A DNA stretch of 64,000 nucleotides from positions 2,009,478 through 2,073,477 of the forward strand of contig QAOA01007183.1 of assembly GCA_003255065.1 (NCBI GenBank). The letters are read 5' to 3'. Shown here in pieces: positions 38,143 to 52,440 of the stretch. Below the pieces are notes generated by a model. It was given only the letters and a program-made list of their open reading frames with translations. It was not told where the DNA came from and searched no databases. A program made the translations under genes and the position numbers. The stretch is from Cercis canadensis (taxonomy: Eukaryota > Streptophyta > Magnoliopsida > Fabales > Fabaceae). Each line of letters starts with the position of its first letter. Positions within the stretch are counted from its first letter, which is position 1.

Positions 38143-38150
38143 CACAATAC

Positions 38151-38776
38151 TAGAGCTGTTAAATTTGGTTGGGCCCGTCGGATTGGCCCAACTCACTATA
38201 CAAATGAGGTGGGTTTGGTTAAGGTAATTTAGGCCTATTTAGAATCGGGTCAATTGAGCCTGCCCCGTTTGGGTTACGGGGTTTAGGTGAGACGGGGTTG
38301 GTTAGCCCATTGTATTTTTATTTTTTTTATTTTTTATTTTTTTTAAAAAAAAAAACCAAAATCCCCAATTTCATTTCTCATATAGTCATGTAGATGTAGT
38401 ATTTTATTCTCATATGTCTCTATCCTTTGTTTTTTCTTGATAATGTTGTTGAATTTTTTTTTATTTCTTCAAAATGTTGTTAATTGAATGTAATGAAGAT
38501 TTCTAAATGAAATTTATTTTCTTGATTAGATAAATCATGGACTTTGTGACTATGAATTAAAGTATTAATTTAGATGATGATGAACTAAAAATTGCTATGA
38601 GTGAATCTATTTCAAATGCTTCAATTGATATATGGTGTTTTTTTTTTTAATTTTATTTTTGGCGAGCTAGCCTGCCTAACCTGCAACCCACAACGGGATT
38701 GGGTTAGGTTGAGGTTTTCTTAGCCCGTCCCGTTTGGTAGCGGGTTGGGGTGGGCCGGCCCGTATTGACATCTCTA
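38151..38776. mobile_element. hAT-like MITE, 626 bp
   Basis: Begins TAGAGCTGTTAAATTTGG and ends CCCGTATTGACATCTCTA, inverted repeats typical of plant hAT elements (TAGAGNTGTNAA). It is flanked by CACAATAC (38143-38150) and CACAATAT (38777-38784), a 7-of-8 target duplication. The subterminal regions are GC-rich with GGGCC/GGCCC words. No transposase. Confidence 0.85.
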
Positions 38777-38803
38777 CACAATATCTCTTATTGCAATAAG
38801 AGT

Positions 38804-39152
38804 CTTATGATCAACTAATTTATAAGTCAATTGGCTACTAGGGGTAGAGTTTGATTATACAATTGAATGGTAATATCTGAGATTTTCTTTTATTACAGAT
38901 TGATCCGACCAAATATAGTTGGCATTTGGCATTTAACATTTAAAAAAAAAAGTACAAATAAATTATGCAACCACATGCCTTATGATCAACTTATCTACAA
39001 CTCAATTGGCTACCATGGGTAGGGTTTGATTACACAATTGAATGGATTAACCTGAGATTTTCCTTATTACGGATTGATCCGACCAAATATAGTTGGCATT
39101 TGGCATTTGACATTATTTAAAAAAAAAAAGTACAAACAAACTATGCAACCAC
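38804..39152. repeat. Two ~172-bp tandem repeat units
   Basis: 38804-38975 and 38979-39152 share long blocks such as GATTGATCCGACCAAATATA and TTGGCATTTGGCATTT, each ending in a poly-A and GCAACCACA. The first words of a third unit (GTGATCAACTGATCTACA) lie left of the hAT-like MITE at 38121-38142. Confidence 0.85.
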
Positions 39153-39359
39153 AATCCACAAGGAATAAGCACACACTTCATCCTCACTACTGTTCACTTC
39201 AACGGAAGCAAGGCACAACAGACCTAACAGGAAAGCTCAAACTGTAAGTACAATTCAATCCGTCTGAGAACAGGAATAGCTTGATTTCCATGTTGTTATT
39301 CTCCCTATCTTTATTTTATCTTTTTTCTCTTGTTCCAGTCAATATAATGTAGGATATTA

Positions 39360-40792
<1,433 letters not shown>

Positions 40793-40874
40793 ATTTCAAA
40801 GCTTCAAACCCACGAATTCAGCTTCCTTATGATGGTTTATTCGTGATTTGTGTCAAACAGTAACAGGGGAATAC

Positions 40875-40882
40875 TATTTATA
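40875..40882 (-). promoter_or_regulatory. TATA box of the peroxidase gene
   Basis: TATAAATA on the minus strand, about 85 bases upstream of the ATG; a consensus plant TATA box at the expected place. Confidence 0.6.
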
Positions 40883-42149
40883 GAGGAGGCAATGACATAG
40901 GAAATATGGAGTTGTTAGGAGGATATGGTTGTTAGCATATTTGGTGACCAATGACCCAATTAGTGGAGTAGTGTTGAAGCATATTCTTCAATTAAAAAAG
41001 TTGCATTTGTTTGGCAAAGACAAATAATTGTATTCGTTCCTTTCTTTCAAAAGCGACCATTCATTTTGGCTTGGCACTTGATCTGTTCCAGTGTTCCTCT
41101 TAAAATTACATTAACCTCAATCAAAGTTTAGCATCCAAAGCTTAGTGAATATTTTGGATTTTGATCAAATTGTGAGGAAAATTTTTGATAAGATATAAGA
41201 TAAGACACTACTCTCACAGGAAGATCAAGATCAAGATGACCGACAGAAATATGGTTCGTGTTAGATTATCAGTAATTTTTTCTTGGATAGAAAACACTGA
41301 AAAAGTTATAAACAAATAATATAATTAATTGTGGTATTACCACAAGGCAACAACAAATTCACTCGCTTAAACTCCAATTATATAAAGAAATGGTTGAAGA
41401 TTGAAGAAGAATAGTTAGGTGGCTGGACTTCAACCAATACATGCATCTTGGCGTAATCTTCTTTCAAAATATTTTATCTGTCTTGCAAATTAAACGATCT
41501 CAAGTAACTATCCACAGTTAAAGAGAACTGGTTTTGCATAGTCAAACCAGATTATTCTGGTATCACAGTTTTTTAAGTTTAAAATAGCTTTCGATTACAC
41601 AAGCGATGTATTTTATGTGAGACTTAAGTTAGAATCTTTCCGGTTAATGTCGTGACTCTTAACCTTTGCTCATGTGCTTAATCAAACAAACACGCTAGAT
41701 TGAGATTCTACTTGGTAAGCTGTAAGCATCTGCTTTAGACAACTTGTACTCTGTTTTGCTCTCCAGTCACCACGGAATTTCTCATTCTCTGCTTCAAAAG
41801 CTTGATGGAATTAATACATAGAACATTGTCTACAAATTAAAAACGCATATGAAATTTTAGGGGAATAAGTAATTTCCTCCCCAACTTTAAAAACAGTATC
41901 CGTATTAGAACAAGATATATATAATTTTATTTCTACATGCTTGAGCTACCTTCTTATTAGTATCGTGGTGAGAATTCATGGAAAACAAAACATGTGCCGC
42001 CCTTGAGTTCATGGGTTGGGTCTAAATCATACCGGAAAAAGGGTGACGGGCTGCTCTTGTAAAATATAATTAGCACGCCTCTGCCGTACCGGTTTCTCAA
42101 GTGCTCTGAAATCAAAAACCCAAAACCCAGAACTGTCCCCTCTGTGCTC
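40883..42149. other. Peroxidase promoter and expansin 3' flank
   Basis: No additional gene or bounded repeat found. Confidence 0.6.
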
Positions 42150-43083
42150 TTAGAATTGGACCCGGCTAGAGAATGTCTGGCCAAATGCCCAATTTGGTGG
42201 AACCACATCTGTGAAAATTCTGGTTTCTCCATCAGTGGTTGTAACCCTGAACGACAAAGATTGCCCATTTAGATACGCATTGGATTGCCAATTAGCTCCC
42301 CAATTCCGTGACATAGCCATCCAACTAGTTTTAGAGCCTTTAATGGACACTGATTGGATAGATCCAGCCCCTGCCACATTGCTAATCAATACAAGCTCAA
42401 AGTAGTCTCTGCCATTGATAGTGAACCTAACCCCTCCGTGCTTCTTGCATGCTACCCTGCACCATTAATCATAATTAGCGACAAAAGCATTTAGAGAAGG
42501 TTTGAAGGGAGTTAGAATAAATCCAAACCAAACCTCTGGAACAAGACGGGCACAATTCCTCCTCTGTAGATGCCAATCTTTTCCCAAGCGGGTTCAGCCA
42601 TATCGAAATGCTTGAGAGGTGGGTTGCACCAACCTCCATTGTCGTTTGCAAGAGCAAAATTAGGAGGGCAGAAGTTTGTGGCGGTTATGGTTACAGATGT
42701 TCCTTTTATGCACCATCTGGGGTCTACTTGATAATCACATATGATTCTGTAGCACTGCCCACATGAAGCTCCATCATTGAACAAGGCAGTACTTAAAGCT
42801 GCAGTTCTAGTCCCATACCCAGTTGAGTACAGATTCCCATACCCACAAGCTCCCCCTGCGGTAGTTACACTCACACGTTAATATTCAAAATCCAGCTTTT
42901 CTAGTTACATAATAATGCTAAAACTAGAATAGGCTGTAGCTTACCCATGGTTCCTGAGGCATCGCTACCGCCATAGAAAGTGGCGTGAGCTTTGGTCCAT
43001 CCAGAAGGTGAGAAGGCGCAGGCGTTGATTGTGAAATAGCATAATCCCAACAAGCTGACCAACCAAAAAGTCACTTTGCCCAT
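42150..43083 (-). CDS. Alpha-expansin, 3 exons
   Basis: Exons 43083-42945, 42855-42534 and 42456-42150 give 255 residues, normal for alpha-expansins, with both introns at the usual positions (after ASGTMG and after VLFQR). A signal peptide (about 1-23) precedes [20 protein letters not shown]. The double-psi barrel domain has the expansin cysteines and the HFD motif ([12 protein letters not shown]). The second, carbohydrate-binding domain carries aromatic residues ([19 protein letters not shown]) and ends [13 protein letters not shown]. Expansins loosen cell walls at acid pH without hydrolysis. The sequence is nearest in memory to the EXPA11/EXPA12-like subgroup; I do not assign a number. Confidence 0.93.
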
Positions 43084-45805
43084 TTTCTTGCTTTGCTAAA
43101 TCAGAATGCTCAAAACCCAAGTGGAGACTTGCAATTGAAGAAGATGAATGATACAAGAATAAAATTGTATTTACATTTATTGTCATTTCCAAGCTCATAA
43201 ATTGTCCCTTTAAATAAGAAGAGCAGGCTCGGTAATGCAACGATCGCACATGTGAGTTCTGCAAGAAGAAGAAAACTTGAAAACAATTTCAATTACTTAA
43301 ATTAAATTATCTCTGAAAGTCTGCAGAGTTCTGAGCGTCATTCAATTATTTCCACGTTCTCTTCTCTTGCTCTTCCCTTCATGCCCACATGCCCCTTCCA
43401 ACATAAGAGCCGTGAATGTATCAAAACCCACAAGCCCATTTGGTTGTCTATTTATTTAAGTTTTCCTCACTTTTTGGTTCCATCTTGTCATATGATTGGT
43501 TGGTTTCTAGCTATTTGTTGTTAAAATGACAGCCAATAGTTTTATGTAATGGAACAAATGGCTTAGATCATATCCTACATGGTCACATGGAAATAGTTTG
43601 ACCCCCATATGAGAGCAATGTTATTTTTATTGTATTATCCACATGTCCCATTTTGGCGTATAGATTGTCACCGCCAATGGTATGCTGCTAGAAGGCTTTA
43701 GGTCTATGACCAAGTAGCTCCAATAATCACCGTTGCTTCAAAGCATATGTAGGATATTTGATAAATCTGCAGGCAAGCGGAGGTCCAGCCTGGCATCTAA
43801 ATTTTCTGAGTAGAGTATGCTGGCAAAATCACCCAATTGGATATGGCAATTGGCAATTAGGAATGGCAGAAGATGTTCAACTTCCATTGTCGTTTTTATT
43901 TAAATTCATTACCTATCTATCCTTCAGATCTCCCACTGTTCTGAACTAGCCATGCTACTGTGCTATGATAGCACCGCCAAGCAAAACTACGAGGAAGTAC
44001 ATGATGCAAGTTCAAGAAATTGCAATCACATTGTGTTAGCCAGGGCCACTAGCCAACTGATCATTAGTTTCCCTTCTTTTGTTAGAAAATTTACACCTTT
44101 TGATGTCCTTTAGTGGCCTTTTCTAGGATTACGATTTACGAAGTTAAGAACAGAAAGCAAAAGGGAAAATCTCTGCTGATGAACTAATCGAAGATTACAA
44201 CACCATATTAAGTTATCAACGAGCTCAAATGACGTTCTCGGAGAAGGAAGGAATGTCATCCGAAATGTTTTAACAACAAATTTGTAGAGTACAATAAACT
44301 AGGCAGTAAATTCGATCTACGAGTGATATGCTGGAATTACATCGTACTTAATCTGCTGAGGAATAAAAAAGAATAAGAATAGAGTTCACGAATCACGAGT
44401 TGAAGTGGTACGCGAGGTCACATGACATGTCCCTTGCACAGTTACACTAGTCATCTACGGATCGGCAGCAAGTCTAAAAATAGCATCTTGGCATACAATA
44501 TGGATATGGATTTTCTAAATAAGCTAAATTGACTTATTTATGAATGCTAAAATGGTGCATGAACCTTCTACGGTTCTACCAACACATTCACAAAGCAAAG
44601 ACTAACTAAAACGGCCTTGATGATGATATTGATGGTAATAGTTTCGAATAGTTAGTCATACTTACCATTCAAAATTATTACAAGAGTGACTTTAGCATGA
44701 AAAGGGCAACAAGAGGTTATCCATATGCACTCTCGTATGCTCATGTTCCAATTATTTAAATATAGCCAACTAAATAAATCATAGGTTTCCATAACCAAGA
44801 ATAAAAAATAAAGATTAGCAAAAAAAATTTAAAACAAATTGTATTAAACCCTCTTCAACTTTAAGCCATATGTAATTTAACTCTTATACATACAAATCAA
44901 GCAATTGACCCTCCTGAGATTTCAAAGTCGTTAAAGAACCCCTTTCATTAGGGTTTTCTGTCAACCCTGTTGTGAAATTGTGCAATTTACGTGAGATCTT
45001 GAAACTACACAAACAAAGCCCTTTCATGAGAGGAGTGCCATCCATTATACGGATTAAAAACTCAGGGTAAATTTGTAAGAGCGTGGGATAAATGACAAAT
45101 AATCTAAAATTAAAGGAGGTGGTGTAATTTACCAAAAAAATTATGATCATGTTTGCGTTGCACTATCATTTCGATTTTCGAGGGTGTTTGTAACAACTAC
45201 AAGATCCGTTGGCGTCCCAATTTTCATTTAAAAATATAATACAAAACCCCCAAAAGAAAATTTTTTTTATTTATAATAACCGTGGGTTGCCAATTCTAAT
45301 ATTAATCTAGAACTTGAAATTTTATATAGCCTGACATGTATATGGCAATGAGGGTTATCCGAAGTCGCAAGACCCAAGATCTTTCATGAGAAAATATCTC
45401 TTTCTATTCCTTATCCCCTTTCTTGAGTCATATCCAATGTCCCAAGTTCTACTCCACGCAAAAGTTCCGCATTTCATTTTCCCTCTCCCATGTCTGAACT
45501 AAAGCTCTTAAATGTCCATAGGGCCACATGCAGAGTGAATTGGGTCGAGATGGCCTTCAATCATTCTCTATCACACGAAAAACAGAAAAAATCCTTGGCT
45601 ATAATCAAGGATGGAAACAAACAGTAACGATTTCAATATAGTATAGGACTTTCAGAGATCTTCCATGTAGAGAATAAATAATTCCACATTTAAGGGAAAA
45701 AAAGGAATAGCAATGTAAGTTCACAAAAGGAGAAATCGGAACAGAAGTAGGAAATAAAGAGATCCTGACTGCAAATGAGAAGAAAAATAAATAACTCAAT
45801 CATTT
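43084..45805. other. Expansin promoter and intergenic DNA
   Basis: No gene found in 2.7 kb. Short frames at 43758-43949 and 44884-45150 are unsupported; the second lies in sequence with the feel of an old transposon but no definable ends. Confidence 0.55.
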
Positions 45806-48800
45806 TCAGAAATCATCATCATCCTCCTCTGCAATATGCTTAGCCAGTTCTTGCTCCTGCTGTTGCCTCTCTCTCCTCTTCTCAGCACTTTCCTTTTCCT
45901 TGTGTGTGTTTGGCGGGAAACGCAGTGCACGAACAGCCTCATTATGCATGTTAAGACAGAAGGCAATGCGGGAATTAAAAGCAAGTTGAGGCTCATTTGT
46001 GGAGTAAATATCTCCAGTTTCTTTGGATACCATCCACCCATTAGCATGATACAATGTGGCATCGATAGCCCCATCGCGAATGGCCTTGGCTACAATGCTT
46101 TCAGCATCAGCAACAGGGTTTGCAGAGTTCAACCTCAATTTCTGAGCAACATCAGCTAGCGAGATGCGAGAATAAGATATGCTGATGTTGCGTAAACCAG
46201 TCCTGATGACATTATGACGCAGCCGGACAATCAAATTATGAGTTCGATCTGTATTGAAGGTGGTAGCAAACTTCTCTGCAACATTCCTAAACAGCTCCAA
46301 GTCACCAATCCGAACAGCCTGAAATTCCACAACATACTCAAACACTAGAGAATCCAGAAAGAAGTACCACAACTACAAAAGCAATTTTAATATGGTAATA
46401 AAAAATAGTGATATTACTTATGATTGGCAAACAGTCCCCACAATTGAAAATGACTATAGCAGGTTATGATTTAGAAACACATGAAATAACGTCCAAAAGA
46501 GTACAGAAATTTATCAAACCATACAATGCACAAAATTTTTTGTTTTTGATACTGTCCACAGTTAATCCAGGACCTACCAAGTTTTCTATTAGAATATTGC
46601 CTTCACCACAGAGAGAAAAAACTGGAAAATTTATTGAAACTACATACTTCAATACAAAACTTCCTGAAACACCCAACAAGAAGTGTGAAAATCTCCCCGC
46701 AGATAATGACATATACAATAAGAGACTGGGGAAGGCATTAGGAAAGCTAACCATTGCCAAGAAAAAAGCCTGCTTTCATCTTGGTTAAATACTTAGTCTA
46801 CCAGGGAATCAACAACTGAAAGGTAAGGACATCATACACAAATATTTATGAGAGCCAGAGGAGCTCAGCACAGCTGATGAATAAAGAATGATGATCTGGA
46901 TAGAAAGAATGAGCCATGTGACCTTTTAAGTTACTTATCAAAAGAAGTTCTAATAAAGAGCATCCGTCTATGAACCATAGGCTGTGATAAACTCCTCTCA
47001 TTTCTCACATAATAAATAAATTACTTTTTTCACAGTAAGTTCTATAAAGTTTTGAAACAATTATTTAGATGATGCCAATAAAATAATCATAAATTCTAAT
47101 ATTTTATAACTTTTATTAGTTACAGATTTATCTAGCAGAAATGTTGTATAGTTAATTAAGTAAGTTTCTTAACAGTAAAGTCATGAGATAAAACATTTTT
47201 GTAAGATATATTTAGGCATTTCATGTGTTAAAATGAAAATATTCAGAGGGAAAACCGAACAGGAGTAGCTCTATATAGTAGTATGATGTATCTATGTCCT
47301 TGTGAATGCTATGAGAAGAGACAGAGAATTGAACGAAGAAAGGGCAAAATAAAAGAATAAACAAGAGATGCTATGTAGAGACACAGATACAAAGCAAGTA
47401 ATGAACACAGACAAGGATGAAAAGATAGACCATGAAAGACCTGTTGAATTGTTAAGCCAAAGCACTTTTTTTGTACAAAATTTTGATGCGGTTCTCATAA
47501 TAAAAAAAGGACAAAAACCAGATGAGTAAAAGACAAGCTTGTAGTGATTGAGTAAGAAGGAAATTGACTCAATCAATGATTTCAGAACAGATTAAGATGT
47601 CTAATATTATAACATTTTAATTGATATTAAAGACTTACATTTGTAAGCTCAAAGTAAGGTCTCAAAGCTTTCTCCATTCCTCTCTGCATAAAGATGGTCC
47701 TCTCAGGTATTTCTCCCAACAGCAAACGTACTATTACAGCCCACTTATTACATTGAATTCGAAAGCCTCGTGCTGCAACAGGAGCTTTTCGAGCAGCCTG
47801 CAGGAGGGACTCTTTTGCATCGGTATACTCCAACTGAATTGTCCGTATTTTCCCCAGGTAGAAGAGATAACGACAAAACTGGGAAAAAGAACAAAACAAA
47901 TGGGGACAACTTATCAGGGAAGTATGAATTAAAATTTGGAAATCGAACAACAGAATAATTTAGACTAGGTAAACAACTGAAAGTCAGAATCACTGCCTAG
48001 GATCAATTGTTACAAAAGAGTTCTCAGCCCAGATATTGAAGGTGGACATTGCATTTATCACAGGAATTAGGAAATAGACCCCCAGTGTATGCCCAGAATA
48101 ACAGAACCACCATACCTGCTGGTTTGAATGTGCTTCAAATCGTGGTGCTTTAGACCTCAACTTCTCTGCCTGGTCATATAGGTTGTAGTGGAGGTAGTTA
48201 CGAAGTAACAGATTAAGAAGTGTTTCCTGTATAACATCGCCAGATTAGTACAAAATCCTAAGACACTACAAAAAAAAAAAAAACCTCTAATTTAGCTGAA
48301 ACAAACCTGACCCAGCTCATCATGTCGAAGGGTGGCAGTCCGATGCAACGCAAGGAGGTTGCTGAAAATAGAAGTGCCATTCAATTTGGAATAAGTTACA
48401 ACTGATTCAGTTATAAATCTCATTAAATGTAATGTGTCAAACATGTATCTAGCCTTTTGCTTCATACTTTATGCATCCAAACATAAATAAGTATCTAACT
48501 CACCCCCGAATTTCAGCAAGGTCTCCGGTAAGCTCATAGCTGTATGAGTAATAAAAATATAGTCTGGATGCAATAACATCAACAGTTCTTCTGTTCAGGT
48601 TCTTAAGCCGAACAATGCTTGCTGAGGAACAAGCTTTGGCCTAAAATGAAAAATCTAAACAACTTCAGGATAATCAGTTCTAAATTAACAAAACCATAGT
48701 TGGAAAAATCTGAATAGATGATATCCAACCTCATTGTATCTTTTCTGATCAATCAGAAACAGTAGTATGAGCAAGTAACAGTAGATCTCTAGCTCAGGTA

Positions 48801-50003
48801 GTAAGTGTTTGGCTGGGGTTTGAACAGCAGATGTTGCAGTATCAACTTCCATTTCATGATCATCCTCCTATACAGCCAGTGCCAAGAAATATGAGTTGAA
48901 GAACATGACATCCATTAAAACAGTAGAAGGAAACAGAGTATATTTCACTAGAAGAAGAACCAGAGAAAGAAAGAGAGTAAAAGGCTATTTGAAATTTCAA
49001 CATATTTTTCTACGCTAAAATAGATTATGGATATCCTAGCACAGAAAAACTAGAGTATTTCAGAAAAATTCCACTATAAACCCAACTACACTTTGGAACT
49101 AGCCACCAAATATGAAATGCATAAGCAAAGTTCTATGGCCATAGGCCAAAGACAAGGGACATTCAATACATTTGGATGCGAGGTAGGATTATCTAAAGAG
49201 TCAATATCTATCCTATTAGATGTTTCACGGAAAAGAAGTTAGTCTCTTCATCATACTAGGAATAGAAACAAAAGATGCATCACTAAAATTAAGTAAAATC
49301 ACAGACGCTCAACTAGAGCGTGCCCCATCAGCATATAACAAAAACTGCTACCAAACAAAATTATCAAGCAGCATTCTAGTTCGTGCAATACAGACATCGC
49401 TTTGGAGCCAGAAAAATTTCATCTGCTAGCAGCTGGTGCCAATACCTCGCCATAAATAACTATCACCACCTTCAACAATATAAGCCAAAAATTGAATAGG
49501 CATCCTCATCCACCTCAGAATTTGGTTTAAGAGAAAGAACTAAAACCTTGTCAGTAGGCAATATCCCCGAATCTAATACCATTTTCAGGTGAACATATTT
49601 TATGCTACTCAAACCGACAAAAAGATCAACAAATTTACCTTGGGAACAAAGGCAGACAATCTGGCGTGAGCCTCAGAACCCGGAGTAAGAACATAATCGA
49701 GAAAAGATGAGAGCACCGATGCTGTCAATTTACGTCTCAATGCAATTGTAAGGCGAACAGCACGAGCAATTCTACGAACTTCCTTTGAGTACGAACCGGT
49801 CTCAATAAGTGATGCTATCTCCTTCAAATCTGTAAATCCCAATACACAAAAGAAAGCAAATCGAATGATTTTCTTAGATTGAAGTGAAATCGCTGTGTAA
49901 GTAATTTCGCTACAAGATACTTACGCTGCAGAGTAGATGGAACAGCTGAAGAAACAGAATGCGAAGGAGTTGGGTGATCTTTCATCTCCACATCCTGAGT
50001 CAT
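45806..50003 (-). CDS. RPN3: 26S proteasome regulatory subunit RPN3 (PSMD3), 8 exons
   Basis: Exons 50003-49925, 49829-49639, 48867-48730, 48640-48504, 48361-48307, 48226-48116, 47878-47639 and 46318-45806 join in phase to 487 residues, the length of plant RPN3. It starts MTQDVEMKD and ends in the acidic EEDDDDF tail. The N-terminal part is helical repeats ([20 protein letters not shown]). The PCI domain covers roughly 250-430, with [33 protein letters not shown] and [20 protein letters not shown]; then come [15 protein letters not shown] and a charged coiled tail. RPN3 is a scaffold subunit of the proteasome lid and is essential in model plants. The upstream codon at 50012 is TTG, so ATG 50003 is chosen. 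A coding-strand AAACCCTA telo-box lies in the leader near 50203. Confidence 0.95.
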
Positions 50004-51109
50004 CTTGAACAAAATCGTCTCCTTCCACTTTCTTTACCTAGAGTTTCTCGGCCACCAAACAAAGAACAAAATGAAAAATCAGGATTCAAAAACCAGTCAG
50101 TTAGTTGAAGAGATTAAAATCAATTGGGGTCTTTAACAAAGCTAAAAGAGTAAAGTGAATGCAACTCACAAATCGGGATCGAGTTCGCTATCGAGAACCT
50201 CTAGGGTTTCCACTTTTCCTACTCCCAGTATCGCACGTTTCTTTCTCTTCAAGTTAAAATTGGGAAAAATAAAAATTAATATGTAATTTATTTGGAGACG
50301 GCCTTTAGCACTTTAAGCGCCCTAACGGCGCGTTACATTCACTCTGCTTTTATTTAATATATAATCTTGCTTGTGAAAAAAAAAATTATTCTTACGGGTT
50401 AGATATTAGAGTAAAAGATACTTAAGTCCTAAATGAATTAAAATTTTAATTAAGTGTCTGTTACATGAGTAAAAATGATTAAAATATTTTTAAATATTAT
50501 TTATTTATTATATTTATATATATAATAATTATGTTTATGTAATTATTTTTTCAATTTTTACTTATGAAATATGCTTCTTAGTCCCGAAAATTATTCTTGA
50601 AAATAGTGACTATGAGACCTTAGATACCTATTAAAATTTTTCTAATTTTATAATATCTTTCATCAGTTATTTTATTGATTAGTATAACACATTACTTCCA
50701 ATAATGTCATAATATTATAAAAAATAATGACATAATATTTCTATTAAAATATATTATGATAATATTTTATAACTATTTTTAAAAAGGTTATTTTCAAAAA
50801 TTACACTAAATTTAAACATACTTTATTGAGAGCAAGATTCAGCCAAAATTTCAGTCACTCATTTTGCATGCGCTAAGTCCAGACTCAATCAAATTGTTTG
50901 TGTTATAACTTCATAGCCCATAAAGGTATCCAAATTAAAGGAATTTGACAATTTATTGATCGAGCATTTTATAATCTGATTATTAATTCATAGAAACTAT
51001 TTTCTTTTGAGAAAAACCTATACTATCACCATTTACTGAATTCTAAATTTTTAAAAATTACAAAACTTTACAAGAGCATGGACAATATTATATGATATAT
51101 GCTAAACTA
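50004..51109. other. RPN3 promoter and AT-rich intergenic DNA
   Basis: The 5' leader of RPN3 is followed by extremely AT-rich DNA (50340-50800). No gene seen. Confidence 0.6.
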
Positions 51110-51445
51110 CACCCCCTTGATTGGAGCGAATCTAGAGGAATCTTGAGGCCGAATTTAGTATCCTTACAAATATTTCAAAAAATTGAATTACATAGTATGC
51201 GATAGAACATATAGCTTCTTATAAAATACAAAAACATAATGATCTAGGAAAACATGTCAAATTCATTTTCCTATATGGTGTTACTTTTGTATTTTATAAA
51301 AAACTTTGTGTTATGTCACATTTAAATAACTCAATTTTTTGAAATCTTTACAATTATATCAAAATCACTAAGTAGATTCCACCAAAACTCAGTCAACTTG
51401 GTGAAAGGTAGCGCTACCCCTAAAAGTGCCAAATATAACTTAGCA
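51110..51445. mobile_element. MITE family B, copy 2
   Basis: Right half aligns with the element at 27646-28043: TTTATAAAAAACTTTGTGTT, AACTCAATTTTTTGAAATC and GGTAGCGCTACC, ending ATAACTTAGCA. The left end TGCTAAACTACACCCCC is more decayed. No clear target duplication. Confidence 0.6.
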
Positions 51446-52440
51446 AACACCATATATTTAACACAATAATAATAGTGACACAAGTTTAAATGTTGCAAGT
51501 AACCAAACAACTTATAGCTAAGTAATATTAAAATTGTTCTAGGACTTGAAAATTTTATATTCAAATTCAAAGTTACAACCAAAAGTATAAAAATAAATAA
51601 TTAAATAATTAAATAAATAAATANTATGTTGCAAGTAACATTTTGCAAACGAATCAAAATTGACAGATCAGTTCCTTACAATTTCTTTCACATAAGAACG
51701 CTGTTAATTTCATTTTAAACTATTTTCTTTATTTTCAATTTTGAATCATTTACTATACTCTACAAGCCTCCGTGCTACATTTTTTTTCCCCTTTCCCCCT
51801 CTCAGTATTTGCTACCATGCCAACACAAAAGCCCGAACTCGACCGCAAACCACCTAAACATCTCCCGGACCTCACCCAAACGCCTCCTTAGAATTAGGAA
51901 TATACCAAACACCGACTTTATTGGTCAGATAATTTTTATATTGGACGATCTCATGGATTATTTTCCAAAAGAAAATTTTATACTGTTTACCAAGATTTGC
52001 GCATTTCAGCTGAAAAAACAATATAACTCACATAATTGTCTTCCATATACATTAAATCAAGCATTGACACAACAGCAAAACACTTTTCCATTACTAAAAA
52101 GAAAGTAAAATCTAACCAAGGAAAAAGAAGAAGAAAAAATGCGTTAATTTGACACATCTCTAGAAAACAAAAATTAAAGAATGAGCTTCAGGGCCGAAAC
52201 AGAACTACAACTGTTCCAAGCATCTGACCTACATCTACAACATAAAACGAGCTGCCCTGTGCGGCAGCAGTCTCAAGTCCCAACTATTAGTCTACAGAAT
52301 CTGTATAAGAAAATCTCCTAGCAGTTCTTTGGGCCCCAAGGAAAAAAAGAGGGGGGGAGGGGGGGAAAGATATGATAAAATTTGAGAAGGCATTCCTTCA
52401 CTCAAGTCATGTGCAGTCCAGCTGGAGGCCTGTTGATTGG
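51446..52440. other. Intergenic and Alba 3' flank
   Basis: No gene supported. A single N at 51624 interrupts a TAAATAAT repeat. The right ~300 bases are probably the 3' UTR of the Alba gene, including a G-rich tract near 52349-52368. Confidence 0.55.

Noticed and set aside
44790..45180. Possible transposon remnant
   Set aside because: Repeat-like wording but the suspected inverted ends do not pair convincingly.
47292..47576. Minus-strand frame within RPN3 intron 7
   Set aside because: Intronic; the neighbouring exons join in phase without it.
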